Part shown: one piece after another, positions 49,349 to 57,764 of the stretch
How the letters are laid out: each line of letters begins with the position of its first letter
Position numbering within the stretch: the stretch's first letter is position 1
NCBI GenBank assembly: GCA_963791885.1
Contig: CAWBUL010000006.1
Span: forward strand, 1,674,001 to 1,738,000
DNA from: CAVSUZ01 sp963791885
GTDB lineage: Bacteria > Pseudomonadota > Alphaproteobacteria > Acetobacterales > Acetobacteraceae
Direction of reading: 5' to 3'
DNA: 64,000 nt
Position numbers and translations under genes: made by a program
Notes under the pieces: generated by a model
What the model was told of the DNA's origin: nothing
The model's input: only the letters and a program-made list of their open reading frames with translations
Databases searched by the model: none

Positions 49349-49372
49349 AATCAACAGGGCAACCTGAGCGTT

Positions 49373-49777
49373 TCACCGCTTCGAACGCCGTGGAATAACT
49401 TGGCCCATCAGAAATCGCGTTGCGGGGACGACCATCGCCGCGAGCGTTAGCTGTCGGCCGACGTCCTCCATTGCGCGCTGACGCACTTTCAGTGCCTCGA
49501 TCTCCACGCGCGAATCGGATGCCATCGCCGCGGTCAGAAGCAGGATCATGGCGATCACAATATTGACGCCGGCCAGGATCAGCGCGGCAAACGGCGCGAT
49601 GAGCCGGCTGGCGACATAACTCCAGAGGGCAACCTCGAAGAAGGCGAGCATCGCCATCAGAAACGGCACCGCTGCGAGAGCGAGAACCAAGCGCATGGAC
49701 GTGCGCTTGGCCATTCGCTTCAGTCGCAGCGCCTCCGCTTCCAGGGCAATGCGCGCAAGCTGAACACTGCGAATCAT
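49373..49777 (-). CDS. Phage-holin-like small membrane protein
   Basis: A 134-residue protein with two long membrane helices (LVLALAAVPFLMAMLAFFEVALW and FAALILAGVNIVIAMILLLTAAMA) flanked by basic and amphipathic helices. It matches the general pattern of the phage-holin 3_6 family, which is common in non-phage bacterial settings and often paired with YqjD/ElaB-type proteins, as here. Its start overlaps the stop of the DUF883 gene by 4 bases. Role unknown; there is no phage around it. Confidence 0.7.
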   Translation of the reverse strand: MIRSVQLARIALEAEALRLKRMAKRTSMRLVLALAAVPFLMAMLAFFEVALWSYVASRLIAPFAALILAGVNIVIAMILLLTAAMASDSRVEIEALKVRQRAMEDVGRQLTLAAMVVPATRFLMGQVIPRRSKR

Positions 49778-50031
49778 CTCAGCACGCGGCCGATGGCATA
49801 GCCGACCGACAGGGCAACCAGAATGGCAATGAGGGGATTGTCGCGCACGCGGCCCGACAGCACCTCGCTCTGGTCTTTCATCGCACCCATTGCGGTTTCA
49901 GCCTTGCCGGCGAGGTCGGATAGAGCGGGATTGACCCGTTCCTTCATCAGCATCTCGACCTGGGTGCGCAGCTTGGCAATCTGTTCGGCGGCGTCCTCGG
50001 CGCCGGGAATGGACCGGTCGGACAAGGCCAT
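49774..50031 (-). CDS. DUF883 (YqjD/ElaB-like) membrane-anchored protein
   Basis: An 85-residue tail-anchored protein: an N-terminal coiled coil (DAAEQIAKLRTQVEMLMKER, then AGKAETAMGAMKDQ) and a C-terminal helix with the family motif DNPLIAILVALSVGYAIGRVLR. Relatives bind ribosomes at the inner membrane in stationary phase. It is translationally coupled to the holin-like gene by a 4-base overlap, a pairing typical of alphaproteobacterial stress operons. Confidence 0.85.
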   Translation of the reverse strand: MALSDRSIPGAEDAAEQIAKLRTQVEMLMKERVNPALSDLAGKAETAMGAMKDQSEVLSGRVRDNPLIAILVALSVGYAIGRVLR

Positions 50032-50176
50032 GGTTCTACCTCCTCTGTTTTAGGCTGGGGGTGAAACGCAAGTAGGCGGGGATTGGGTTCATTTCGAGGC
50101 ACGGAAGAATGATCCGGTGGTGCCCAGGGGTGCCCAGGCGTGCACGGTACCGCGATTTGGGCTTACCGTCGCCCTG

Positions 50177-51160
50177 ATGAGCGAAAAGCGAGCCAGCCTC
50201 GGGGCCATGTTCGGCGCCCCCGACGCCACGACGTTCCTTGGCCTGCCTGCGGCGACGCTGGCCGGGGCAGCCGGGGCTGACATCGCGGTCCTGGGGGCCG
50301 CCACAGCGACACCCTATCCCTGGGTGGGCGCCTATTGCGCGGATGCACCCGGAGCGATCCGCAGCGGGATCGCCCGTCTGGCCCCGGCGCGCGAGCACAT
50401 GGATTTCGATCTTGGCGGCCCCCTGCTCCCGGACGGTGTGACTGCCGTCGATTGCGGCGATCTCCCGATCGATCCCGATGACGCGGCCGGCAACCGGGCG
50501 AAAATCACCGCCGCCATCCAACAGTTACTCGGTGGTGGCGCTGTTCCGGTGGTGCTTGGCGGCGACGATTCCGTGCCGATCCCGCTGTTCCAGGCGTTCG
50601 CCGGGCGGGGGAAGTTCACGATTCTGCAGATCGACGCGCACCCCGACTGGCGGAATGAGGTTCAGGGCATACACCTGGGCCTGTCCTCGCCCATGCGCCG
50701 CGCGAGCGAGATGGATTGGATCAACCGCATCATCCAGGTCGGGGTGCGCGGAGTCGGCAGCGCGCGAGTGAGCGACTACGAGGATGCGTGCCGGGCGGGC
50801 GTCACATTCGTGACCGCGCGCGAGGTCGCGGCGAACGGTGTCCAGCGGGCAATTGACGCCATTCCGGCAGGCGCCGACGTGCTGATCACGCTGGATTGCG
50901 ACGGGCTGGATCCGAGTGTGATTCCGGGCGTGATCGCACCGACACCCGGCGGTTTGACGTATTGGCAGACGCTGGAGCTTCTGCACGGCGCGGCGCTGCG
51001 TGGTCGCATCGCCGGCTTCGACATCGTCGAGTTCGTACCGGAACGCGATCCTGATCAGCTAGGCGCGTTAACTGCTGCCCGATTGGTTGCGAATGTCATT
51101 GGTCTCATCGCGCGGCAGCGATCGGGTCGGACGAGTCAGGAAGCGGCTATCTCGCGTTAG
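50177..51160 (+). CDS. Ureohydrolase (arginase/agmatinase family), unusual metal site
   Basis: A 327-residue Mn-dependent C-N hydrolase from ATG 50177. The fold and most metal residues are clear: GGDDSVPIP at residues 128-136, QIDAHPDW (Asp153, His155, Asp157), and LITLDCDGLDPSVIPGV (Asp240, Asp242). The first metal ligand, normally His in GGDHS, is Asp131 here. The substrate-facing loop HLGLSSPMRR also differs from the canonical agmatinase HG segment. The substrate is therefore uncertain: guanidino acids, agmatine or another ureido compound. It stands alone, divergent from the small membrane-protein pair. Confidence 0.87.
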   Translation: MSEKRASLGAMFGAPDATTFLGLPAATLAGAAGADIAVLGAATATPYPWVGAYCADAPGAIRSGIARLAPAREHMDFDLGGPLLPDGVTAVDCGDLPIDPDDAAGNRAKITAAIQQLLGGGAVPVVLGGDDSVPIPLFQAFAGRGKFTILQIDAHPDWRNEVQGIHLGLSSPMRRASEMDWINRIIQVGVRGVGSARVSDYEDACRAGVTFVTAREVAANGVQRAIDAIPAGADVLITLDCDGLDPSVIPGVIAPTPGGLTYWQTLELLHGAALRGRIAGFDIVEFVPERDPDQLGALTAARLVANVIGLIARQRSGRTSQEAAISR

Positions 51161-52470
51161 AACTCTACATGAGCCTTGAAGCCGAACACGGCGGCGTTGC
51201 GGATATTCGACTGCGCGTTGGGCCGGAAGACGTACTGGAACTCGGGACGGAAATCGAGGCCGCGATACACATGGATGTTATAGTTGGCTTCCAATATCAT
51301 CTCGTGGGTCTGTATTCCGGTCGCCCCATTGCTGAACGGCAACCCGAACTCCTGCTCCTCCGCCTGAACTTTGCCGAGCTGGCCGCTCATTGCGAAGTAG
51401 GTGAACAACAGCCCGATCGTGTCCTGCGGCCGCGCCTGCCAGAAATCACGGTCCAGCAGGCCGGCAAAGTATTGCTGTGCGTAGGTTGAGTTCTCGGGGT
51501 CGTTGTTGATGAAACCCGCGAGCGCGATGATGCCGTCGTCGTCGCCTTTGCCGTTGCGGACCAGCATCTGATCCGTCAACAGCCAGAACTGCGTGTTGCC
51601 ATTGTGTGTCGAGGTAGACGCGCCGGGCAGCGCGCTGGAGAAATCCGTGAATTTGGAGGAATCATAGCCGAAGCCGACGACGTAATGTCCCGGCAACTGA
51701 TCCGGGCCGAACCTCGGCTGATAACCGACCTGGGTCGGCACATAGACGCCCTCTTCCTTCGGGACTTCAAACTCGAAGCCGGTGTTGTCCACATTGGAGT
51801 AGAGGCCCTTGTTGACCTCGTACACGCCGGTCACGACGTAGAATTCGGGTGTTGGGCTGATGCGAATCCGGCCACCCCAAACCGCGTCGGGATAGGCGCT
51901 GTGCCCGAGATCGCCGCCCGGTAACGCCTTCGGATCGCCGCACAGCGCGTTGTTCATGTAGTTGCAGTAGAGCGGGGAACTCGCGAAGTCGTTCTCCACA
52001 TTCATCCAGCCGCCGGCGATATCGAGCTTCCGGTCGAGCAGCGTCTCCTCGGCGTAGGCGGAGACAAGGTGCACCGCCACGTCACCGCCGGCACCGTAGA
52101 TCTCCTGCACTGGTGAGAGATTGTCGCCGAACAGCGCGCTGTCACTGGCACCCGAGCGATTGACCATAATGACGTGCGTGGACAAGCCCGTAATTCCGGC
52201 CAGGCGCTGCCAATCGATATCCACCTCGAGCCCGATCTGGTTCGCCGACGTCGCCCCCTGCTTGGACCCGCCGATATTGCCGGCGAATTCGGCCGTGGCG
52301 TCGAGCAGCACATAGATACCTTGGTTTTCGAGGTTGGTGCGGAGTCCTCCGAGATCACCAAGCAGGTGTTCGACCGGGGGCGGTGTGTAGGCCGACGTGT
52401 CCGATTGAGGAGAGGCAGCCACCGACGCGACCGGATAAACCAGCAGCGCGAGAATGGCGGCCCATCTCAT
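51157..52470 (-). CDS. OprB-type carbohydrate-selective porin
   Basis: Outer-membrane beta barrel, 437 residues with signal MRWAAILALLVYPVASVAAS. An early LGDLGGLRTNLENQGIYVLLDATAEFAGNIGG segment is diagnostic of the OprB family, followed by VDIDWQRLAG, PVQEIYGAGG and the repeated amphipathic strands ending in FGFKAHVEF with a terminal Phe. The ATG at 52470 is chosen because a longer in-frame extension runs through the upstream transporter gene. It follows the sugar porter by 2 bases, so the two form one sugar-uptake operon across both membranes. Confidence 0.93.
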   Translation of the reverse strand: MRWAAILALLVYPVASVAASPQSDTSAYTPPPVEHLLGDLGGLRTNLENQGIYVLLDATAEFAGNIGGSKQGATSANQIGLEVDIDWQRLAGITGLSTHVIMVNRSGASDSALFGDNLSPVQEIYGAGGDVAVHLVSAYAEETLLDRKLDIAGGWMNVENDFASSPLYCNYMNNALCGDPKALPGGDLGHSAYPDAVWGGRIRISPTPEFYVVTGVYEVNKGLYSNVDNTGFEFEVPKEEGVYVPTQVGYQPRFGPDQLPGHYVVGFGYDSSKFTDFSSALPGASTSTHNGNTQFWLLTDQMLVRNGKGDDDGIIALAGFINNDPENSTYAQQYFAGLLDRDFWQARPQDTIGLLFTYFAMSGQLGKVQAEEQEFGLPFSNGATGIQTHEMILEANYNIHVYRGLDFRPEFQYVFRPNAQSNIRNAAVFGFKAHVEF

Positions 52471-52472
52471 GA

Positions 52473-53831
52473 CTAAGCTGCCTTCATCGAAGGCGCTGCA
52501 TGTCCGGCATCCAGCGCTGCTTCGATCTGTTCGAGGCTGCGTCCCTTCGTCTCCGGCACCATCCGCGCGACGAACACCAGCGCGGCCAGGCTCAGCACGG
52601 CGTAAACCAGGAAGGCACCCGCGCTGCCGACAGCGGCGTCCAGATTGAGGAAGGTCGCCGAGACGATCAGGTTGAAGACCCAGTTGGCAATAGTCGCGAG
52701 GCTCATCGCCCGCCCGCGCACCGCGAGCGGAAATATCTCCGCGATCAGCAGCCAGAACACGGGCCCCAGCCCGATGGCGAAGAAGCCGACGAAGGCCGCG
52801 ACAGAGACCACCGCGACCCACGCAAGATGCCCCGATGTACCGCCGTAGAAGGCGCCGGACAGAATGAGCAGGGTCACCGCCATGCCGCCGAGGCTCCAGA
52901 ACAGCAGCTGACGGCGACCGAGCCGATCGATGAGCCGGATCGATACAATCGTCATGATCACGTTGACTGCCCCGACGCCTGCAGTCGCGAGGATAGAGGT
53001 TGCCGCGGACGGCAGGCCCGCCGATTGGAATATGGTCGGGGCGAAGTAGATCACCGTGTTGATCCCGGTGATCTGCTGGAACATCGCGAGTCCGATCCCG
53101 ATGATCAGCGGACGCCTGAGACGCGGCGAAAGCAGCTCCGCCGCACTCGCGACCCGCCGATTCTCGCGCGCGATGTCGGTGCGAAGTGTCTTGAGTTCCT
53201 GCGAAATATCCGAAGTGCCGCGCAGGCTGTGCAACACAGCCTCGGCGTCCTCCGTCCGTCCGTGACCCGCGAGCCAGCGTGGGCTTTCCGGAAGGACCAT
53301 CATGCCCACGGCGAGGATCAACCCCGGTACCGCTCCAAGAGCAAGCATCCACCGCCATCCTCCTGAAACCTGGGCGAAGGCATAACCGACCAGGTAGGAC
53401 ACCAGTATGCCCAGCGTGATACAGAGTTGGTTCAGCGATACGACCGCGCCGCGTTGCTGCGCGGGTGCAATCTCCGCGAGGTAGAGCGGCGTGAGCATCG
53501 AGGCGATGCCGATTGCGATTCCAATCAGGAAACGCCCGATCAAAAGAACGGCGACGTCCTGTGCGGTTGCTGAGACCACGGCGCCCGCGATGAACAGCAG
53601 CCCGGCACCCAGGATGACGCGGCGGCGGCCAAAGTGATCGGAAAGATAACCTGCCATCGCAGCTCCGATCGCTGCGCCGGCGAGGGCGATTGCCACAACG
53701 ATGCCCTGCATCGTCGCAGAGAGCGACATCACCTTCCGGATGAAAAGCAGGGCACCGGAGATAACGCCGGTATCGTATCCAAAGAGAAGACCACCGAGTG
53801 CGGCGACGGCGGCAATCATATAGAAGTTCAT
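52473..53831 (-). CDS. MFS sugar porter (SP family)
   Basis: A 452-residue inner-membrane H+/sugar symporter-like protein with 12 helices. Family signatures are visible: GGLLFGYDTGVISGALLFI in helix 1, YLSDHFGRRRVILGAGLLFI (G-R-R loop), GRFLIGIAIGIASMLTPLYLAEIAP, VLPESPRWLAGHGR (P-E-S-P-R) in the central loop, and FQQITGINTVIYFAPTIFQSAGL. The second-half loop is RLIDRLGRRQLL. It is the first gene of the porin operon. Upstream at 53870-53895 lies a short tandem repeat (agccactctgc, twice). Confidence 0.95.
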   Translation of the reverse strand: MNFYMIAAVAALGGLLFGYDTGVISGALLFIRKVMSLSATMQGIVVAIALAGAAIGAAMAGYLSDHFGRRRVILGAGLLFIAGAVVSATAQDVAVLLIGRFLIGIAIGIASMLTPLYLAEIAPAQQRGAVVSLNQLCITLGILVSYLVGYAFAQVSGGWRWMLALGAVPGLILAVGMMVLPESPRWLAGHGRTEDAEAVLHSLRGTSDISQELKTLRTDIARENRRVASAAELLSPRLRRPLIIGIGLAMFQQITGINTVIYFAPTIFQSAGLPSAATSILATAGVGAVNVIMTIVSIRLIDRLGRRQLLFWSLGGMAVTLLILSGAFYGGTSGHLAWVAVVSVAAFVGFFAIGLGPVFWLLIAEIFPLAVRGRAMSLATIANWVFNLIVSATFLNLDAAVGSAGAFLVYAVLSLAALVFVARMVPETKGRSLEQIEAALDAGHAAPSMKAA

Positions 53832-54006
53832 GGCCTTCCCTCCTGCCCTGCTCTCGTGACACGGCTTTCAGCCACTCTGCAGCCACTCTGCAGCCAATCA
53901 AGCTATCCGCAGTCCGTCAGCAAGCATGGACCCGGCGACGTCAGTCACTCAAACCTGCTTCGCGAAAAGATCAAGGGGGCCGCCGCTGACGTCCGGCACT
54001 CTTGTC

Positions 54007-54420
54007 TCAAACTGTGATCACCACGTACTGCCGCTCGACCGAAACCGGCACGGTCTCCGCCATAAAGGGACCTTTTGCCAGTGTCTCCCCCGGCTCGACC
54101 TCCACCTCGTAAGTACGCGCGCGTACGCTGTCGGGATCACACCACGACTGGCCGGTGCGGATATCGAACTCCCAGCAGTGCCACGGACATCGGAGCATTT
54201 CGCCCTGCCGTTCCAGGCGGTATTCACCGGGTGAGGGCGCAACCAGCCGGCTGACGATCGCGCCCTTGCACAGCGGCGCACCCTGATGCGGGCACCGGTT
54301 GATCAGGGCGAAGTATTCGTGATTGACGTTGAAGATGCCGATCTCTCGGCCCTTCACCGTGACCAGCTTGCAGGTTCCGGGCGCGATCTCGTCAACCGTC
54401 GCGACAACGTGCCGGCTCAT
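54007..54420 (-). CDS. Rieske [2Fe-2S] protein (ferredoxin-like)
   Basis: A 137-residue soluble Rieske protein. The cluster motifs are CPHQGAPLCKG (Cys-X-His) and CPWHCWEFD (Cys-X2-His), 40-odd residues apart; no dioxygenase catalytic domain is attached. It therefore serves as an electron carrier for a ring-hydroxylating or related oxygenase. It is the last gene of a minus-strand operon with two amidohydrolases, 6 bases after the nearer one. Confidence 0.93.
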   Translation of the reverse strand: MSRHVVATVDEIAPGTCKLVTVKGREIGIFNVNHEYFALINRCPHQGAPLCKGAIVSRLVAPSPGEYRLERQGEMLRCPWHCWEFDIRTGQSWCDPDSVRARTYEVEVEPGETLAKGPFMAETVPVSVERQYVVITV

Positions 54421-54426
54421 GCCCGA

Positions 54427-55539
54427 TCAGTCGAAGCCGTACACGCTCATGGCGTTGTCATGGTAGATCTTGCGCTTCCAGTCCTCGGGCAGCGGCACCT
54501 TGAAGGCGAAGCGCGGATCGTCCTGATCCCAGTGCGGATAGTCGGTGGAGAACATCACGCGGTCCACACCGATCCACTCCAGCGTGGAGAGCATGTCCAT
54601 AGGCCGTTCGGGCTCTTCGATCGGCTGGGTGGTGACCCAGATATGCTCCCTCACGTATTCGGATGGCTTGCGGCGCAGGGACGGTACCTCGTTCCGCAGG
54701 CGCTTCCAGTGCTTGTCGAGCCGCCAGCACAGCGCGGGCAGCCAGGCGAATCCACCCTCGACCAGAACTACCTTCAAGTTCGGCAGGTGCTCGAACACGC
54801 CTTCGCAAACCAGGCTGGTGACCAGCGTCTGCATGCTCTGCACGTAGGACGGATGCTCCTCGTGATAGAACGACGGCCAGCCGCCACCCGTCGACGCGTG
54901 CCCGGCCGTTCCGCCGAGATGCAAAGAGACGGGGAAGCCGTTAGCGGCGCAGGCCTCGAGGATCGGCCAGTAGCGCCGCCGGCCCAGCGGTTCGATGTTG
55001 CGCGGCGGGATGTTGACCTGGGCAAAGCGGCGATCGCCGGCACGCGCCTCGATCTCCGCGATTGCCGCCTTCTCATGCTCGATATTGACCTGCACCGCGC
55101 CCTTCAGCCGTGGATCGGGATCGCAGAACCGTGCGAGCTGCCAGTCATTGACCGCGGTCGCCATGGCGGCGCCGAAATCGACATTCCGCTCCGAGGCCGC
55201 GCCGCCCACCAGCGGCGCCAGCAGGCCGTAGGCGACGTTGAACTTGTCGAGCAGCTGAAGCTGCATGAAGGGCAGGTCGGAGCCGGGCATGCTGCCATCG
55301 GGGGGCCAGGCATCCATGCGCTGGCCGGTGCCGGGGGACATGCGCGGATAGTTTGATACCTTGGGCACGCCCTGCCGCGGCCGTCCGCCGATGCTGGCGC
55401 GATGCTCCCGCCACTTCTGCGGCAGGAATTCATCGAACTCGGCAGACGTTTTGTAGAACGGATGCACGTCGCAATCGATGAAGCCCAAATGGCTCTGGTT
55501 GCTTGCATCGATCTGGCGGTCCAGCAGCGTGACGTTCAT
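54427..55539 (-). CDS. Amidohydrolase family protein (amidohydro_2, ACMSD-like)
   Basis: A 370-residue TIM-barrel hydrolase or decarboxylase. The metal motif FIDCDVHP lies near residue 20, HLGGTAGHAS near 205, VLVEGGFAWLPALCWRLDKHWKRLRNE, and the final FSTDYPHWDQDDPRF (metal-binding Asp). Enzymes of this branch cleave or decarboxylate ring-opened aromatics, as ACMS decarboxylase does. It is paralogous to the following gene and coupled to the Rieske protein. Substrate not known. Confidence 0.9.
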   Translation of the reverse strand: MNVTLLDRQIDASNQSHLGFIDCDVHPFYKTSAEFDEFLPQKWREHRASIGGRPRQGVPKVSNYPRMSPGTGQRMDAWPPDGSMPGSDLPFMQLQLLDKFNVAYGLLAPLVGGAASERNVDFGAAMATAVNDWQLARFCDPDPRLKGAVQVNIEHEKAAIAEIEARAGDRRFAQVNIPPRNIEPLGRRRYWPILEACAANGFPVSLHLGGTAGHASTGGGWPSFYHEEHPSYVQSMQTLVTSLVCEGVFEHLPNLKVVLVEGGFAWLPALCWRLDKHWKRLRNEVPSLRRKPSEYVREHIWVTTQPIEEPERPMDMLSTLEWIGVDRVMFSTDYPHWDQDDPRFAFKVPLPEDWKRKIYHDNAMSVYGFD

Positions 55540-55566
55540 GGCGTCCCTCCCAGTCGGAACAGGTAT

Positions 55567-56667
55567 TCAGGACAGGCGAGTGTAAGTCTCCAGCGGGTTG
55601 TCGATCACGATCTTTCTAATCAGCTCGGACGGCAAACCGTCTGGCACGGCATCGGTTCCGTCAAAGTGCCAGTGCGGGTAGTCGGTGGCAAACAGCAGCA
55701 TCTGGTCCGACCCGATTTCCTCGATGATCGTGTCCAGTTGGGCGGGCGTATCCGGATCGTCGAAGGGCTGGATGGTCAGGCGTACATGCTCGCGGATCAC
55801 CTCCGACGGCATTCGCTCCAGCCACGGGGTCTCGGCGCGGACTCCGCGCCAGGTCTTGTTGATCCGCCACAGATAGGCCGGGAGCCAGGTCACGCCCAAT
55901 TCGATCAGCACCACCTTCAACCCAGGGAATTTCACGAACACGCCCTCGGCGAGCAGGCTGTTCAGCGTGCCGGCAAAGCCCGGCGCTTGGGAGACGTAGT
56001 CCTCCAGATAGTAGGACGGCCAGCCCGTGGCGCTGGGCGGATGCAGGAAGGCCGAACCGGCATGGATGCCGACCGGCAGCCCATGCTTCTCCGCCGCGCG
56101 GTAGATCGGCCAGTTCGGCCGTCGCCCGAGCGGAATCTCAGCCTGCGACAGCATCAGCACCTGCACGAACCGCTCGTCGGGCGCGCAGCGCTCGATCTCC
56201 TCCGCCGCAAGCTCCGGGCTACGCACCGGCACCACGATGGAGGCACGCAGGCGCGGATCGCGGTCGAGCCACTCCTTGGCAAGCCAGCGATTGATGGCCC
56301 GGCACAGTGCCGCCGATAGATCATCGCTGTGCAGGACCTGCGCCCCGTTCAGCACGTTGCAGATGGCGAAGCGGGACTGGAACGCATCCAGCGCCTGGGC
56401 CCTAAGCAGATCGAAATCGGCGCCGGACGGACCCTTTGGCGGACGCCAGTCGGGCCGGGCGTTCAGCGGAGCGTTGGACGGGTAGGAGAGGAGTTCGAGA
56501 TTGTCCGTTTCCAGTCCGCGCCGGGTGATGTGTTCCCGCCAGTAGTCATCCAGGTACGGCAACAGCGTCCGGGTGGTGGGAATCACCGGATGGATGTCGC
56601 AGTCGATCGGCCGTAGCGAAGTGGGATCCACGATGGGTTCGTAGGGGATGACCGGGATACTGTCCAA
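55567..56667 (-). CDS. Amidohydrolase family protein, paralogue
   Basis: A 366-residue protein parallel to 54427-55539: RPIDCDIHPVIPTTRTLLPYLDDYWREHITR at the start, a GIHAGSAFLHPPSATGWP loop, VLIELGVTWLPAYLWRINKTWRGVRAE, and the closing FATDYPHWHFDGTDAVPDG. It shares the fold, motifs and operon with its neighbour, so the pair arose by duplication and could form one hetero-oligomer or act on successive steps. The IS481 target duplication begins 7 bases upstream of its ATG, so its promoter is now inside or beyond the insertion. Confidence 0.9.
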   Translation of the reverse strand: MDSIPVIPYEPIVDPTSLRPIDCDIHPVIPTTRTLLPYLDDYWREHITRRGLETDNLELLSYPSNAPLNARPDWRPPKGPSGADFDLLRAQALDAFQSRFAICNVLNGAQVLHSDDLSAALCRAINRWLAKEWLDRDPRLRASIVVPVRSPELAAEEIERCAPDERFVQVLMLSQAEIPLGRRPNWPIYRAAEKHGLPVGIHAGSAFLHPPSATGWPSYYLEDYVSQAPGFAGTLNSLLAEGVFVKFPGLKVVLIELGVTWLPAYLWRINKTWRGVRAETPWLERMPSEVIREHVRLTIQPFDDPDTPAQLDTIIEEIGSDQMLLFATDYPHWHFDGTDAVPDGLPSELIRKIVIDNPLETYTRLS

Positions 56668-56673
56668 TCAGAG

Positions 56674-56679
56674 CATAGT
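56674..56679 (+). repeat. 6-bp target duplication (left) of IS481
   Basis: CATAGT here is repeated exactly at 57699-57704, flanking the element. A perfect direct repeat shows the insertion has not been reshuffled since it occurred. Confidence 0.85.
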
Positions 56680-57698
56680 TGTTTGGTCCCGGAGAGTCGT
56701 GACGCTAACCTGACCCGAGAGGGAGAGGAGGCGCTATGGCAGGCAGTCTTCACGGCTCAGCCCGAACGACGCCGCGAGTTCGAGCCGAGCTCCAAGCGTC
56801 GAAAGAGACGAGCGGCGCCTTGGCCAAGCACTATGGTCTGAGCCGCAACACGGTTGCCAAGTGGCGGGCCCGGGCTACCACCGATGACGCTCCGATGGGG
56901 CCGCGCGCCCCTCACAGCACTGTCCTGACCGCGGTCGAGGAAGCCATGATCGTGGAGTTCCGACGGCGCACCCTGCTGGCGCTCGACGACGTGCTCGGAT
57001 GCCTACGTGACAGCATCCCCAAGCTCACCCGATCCAGCCTGCATCGCTGCCTGGAGCGCCATGGCATCTCCCGGCTGCCCGAGAACCCAGATCACGCATC
57101 CAAGCGGGGCAAGTTCGCCGAGGCGGCCATTGGCTACGTCCACATCGACATCTGCGAGCTGCGCTTGGCCGAGGGCAAGCTCAACATGTTCCTCGCCATC
57201 GACCGGGTCTCGAAGTTCACCTACGTCGAGTTCCGCGACGCCGCCGGCAAGATGAACGGCGCCGATTTCCTGCGCGGCGCGGTCAACGCATTCCCGTATG
57301 CAATCCACACCGTGCTGACCGACAACGGCATGGCGTTCGCCGATCTGCCAAAGAACCGCAACGGGCCGACCAGGCGATATCTCGGCCCCACATTTTCGAT
57401 CGCGTCTGCAATGAGAACGGCATCAAGCACAAGCTCACCAAGCCGTATCACCCTTGGACGAACGGTCAGGCAGAACGCATGAACCGAACCGTCAAAGAGG
57501 CGACCATTAAGGCGTTCCATTATTCCGATCTGGAAAGCCTCAAAGCCCACGTCCTCACCTTCGTGTCGGCCTATAACTTTGCCAAGCATCTCAAGGCGCT
57601 CAGGTGGAAGACCCCGTTCGAAGCCGTCTGCCACGCCTGGACGACAACACCAGAAATCTTCAAACTCAACCCGCGTCACCTCATCCCGGGACCAAACA
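56680..57698 (+). mobile_element. IS481-family insertion sequence with intact ends
   Basis: About 1019 bases. Left end TGTTTGGTCCCGG is repeated in reverse complement at 57686-57698, with partial extension (..GTGAC at both inner ends), so the terminal repeats are roughly 24 bases, imperfect. The flanking direct repeat is CATAGT. It lies immediately upstream of the amidohydrolase/Rieske operon, in the opposite orientation, and has therefore separated that operon from its original promoter region. Confidence 0.92.
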
Positions 57699-57703
57699 CA
57701 TAG
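56736..57703 (+). CDS. IS481 transposase, frameshifted, stop codon in the target duplication
   Basis: DDE transposase. First frame: helix-turn-helix ALAKHYGLSRNTVAKWRARA, then YVHIDICELRLAEGKLNMFLAIDR (first Asp), VLTDNGMAFADLP (second Asp). The frame is lost near 57388 (GPT should read GP then HIFDRVCNENGIKHKL), and the second frame continues PYHPWTNGQAERMNR with the catalytic Glu and runs to PGPNT. One base appears to be missing, or a programmed shift is used. The TAG stop at 57701-57703 lies in the target duplication outside the element, so the true terminator codon depends on each insertion site. Confidence 0.87.
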
Positions 57704-57704
57704 T
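57699..57704 (+). repeat. 6-bp target duplication (right) of IS481
   Basis: Copy of CATAGT that includes the TAG ending the transposase frame, a feature of the insertion rather than of the element. Confidence 0.85.
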
Positions 57705-57711
57705 GGGTCCC

Positions 57712-57764
57712 GCCATCATTGCGAGGAACGCCCGGGCAGGCGGACGGACGAAGCAATCTCGGCC
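57712..57764. repeat. Dispersed intergenic repeat unit
   Basis: The stretch contains cattgcgag ... ggacgaagcaatctcgg, a widely recurring repeat motif of proteobacterial genomes that begins with an ATTGC and closes with GCAAT in inverted sense. It provides the last ~15 codons of the neighbouring minus-strand gene (AEIASSVRLPGRSSQ), which suggests the repeat captured the gene's 3' end. Confidence 0.6.

Noticed and set aside
49373..50031. Prophage remnant suggested by the holin-like gene
   Set aside because: No other phage genes; the holin-type family commonly accompanies DUF883 proteins in bacterial stress operons.
53870..53895. Tandem agccactctgc repeat as a CRISPR or regulatory array
   Set aside because: Only two full units, no spacers and no cas genes; likely a local duplication.
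52471..53901. N-terminal extension of the porin frame to 914 residues
   Set aside because: The extension is the alternate frame of the sugar porter; the porin has a normal signal peptide starting at 52470.
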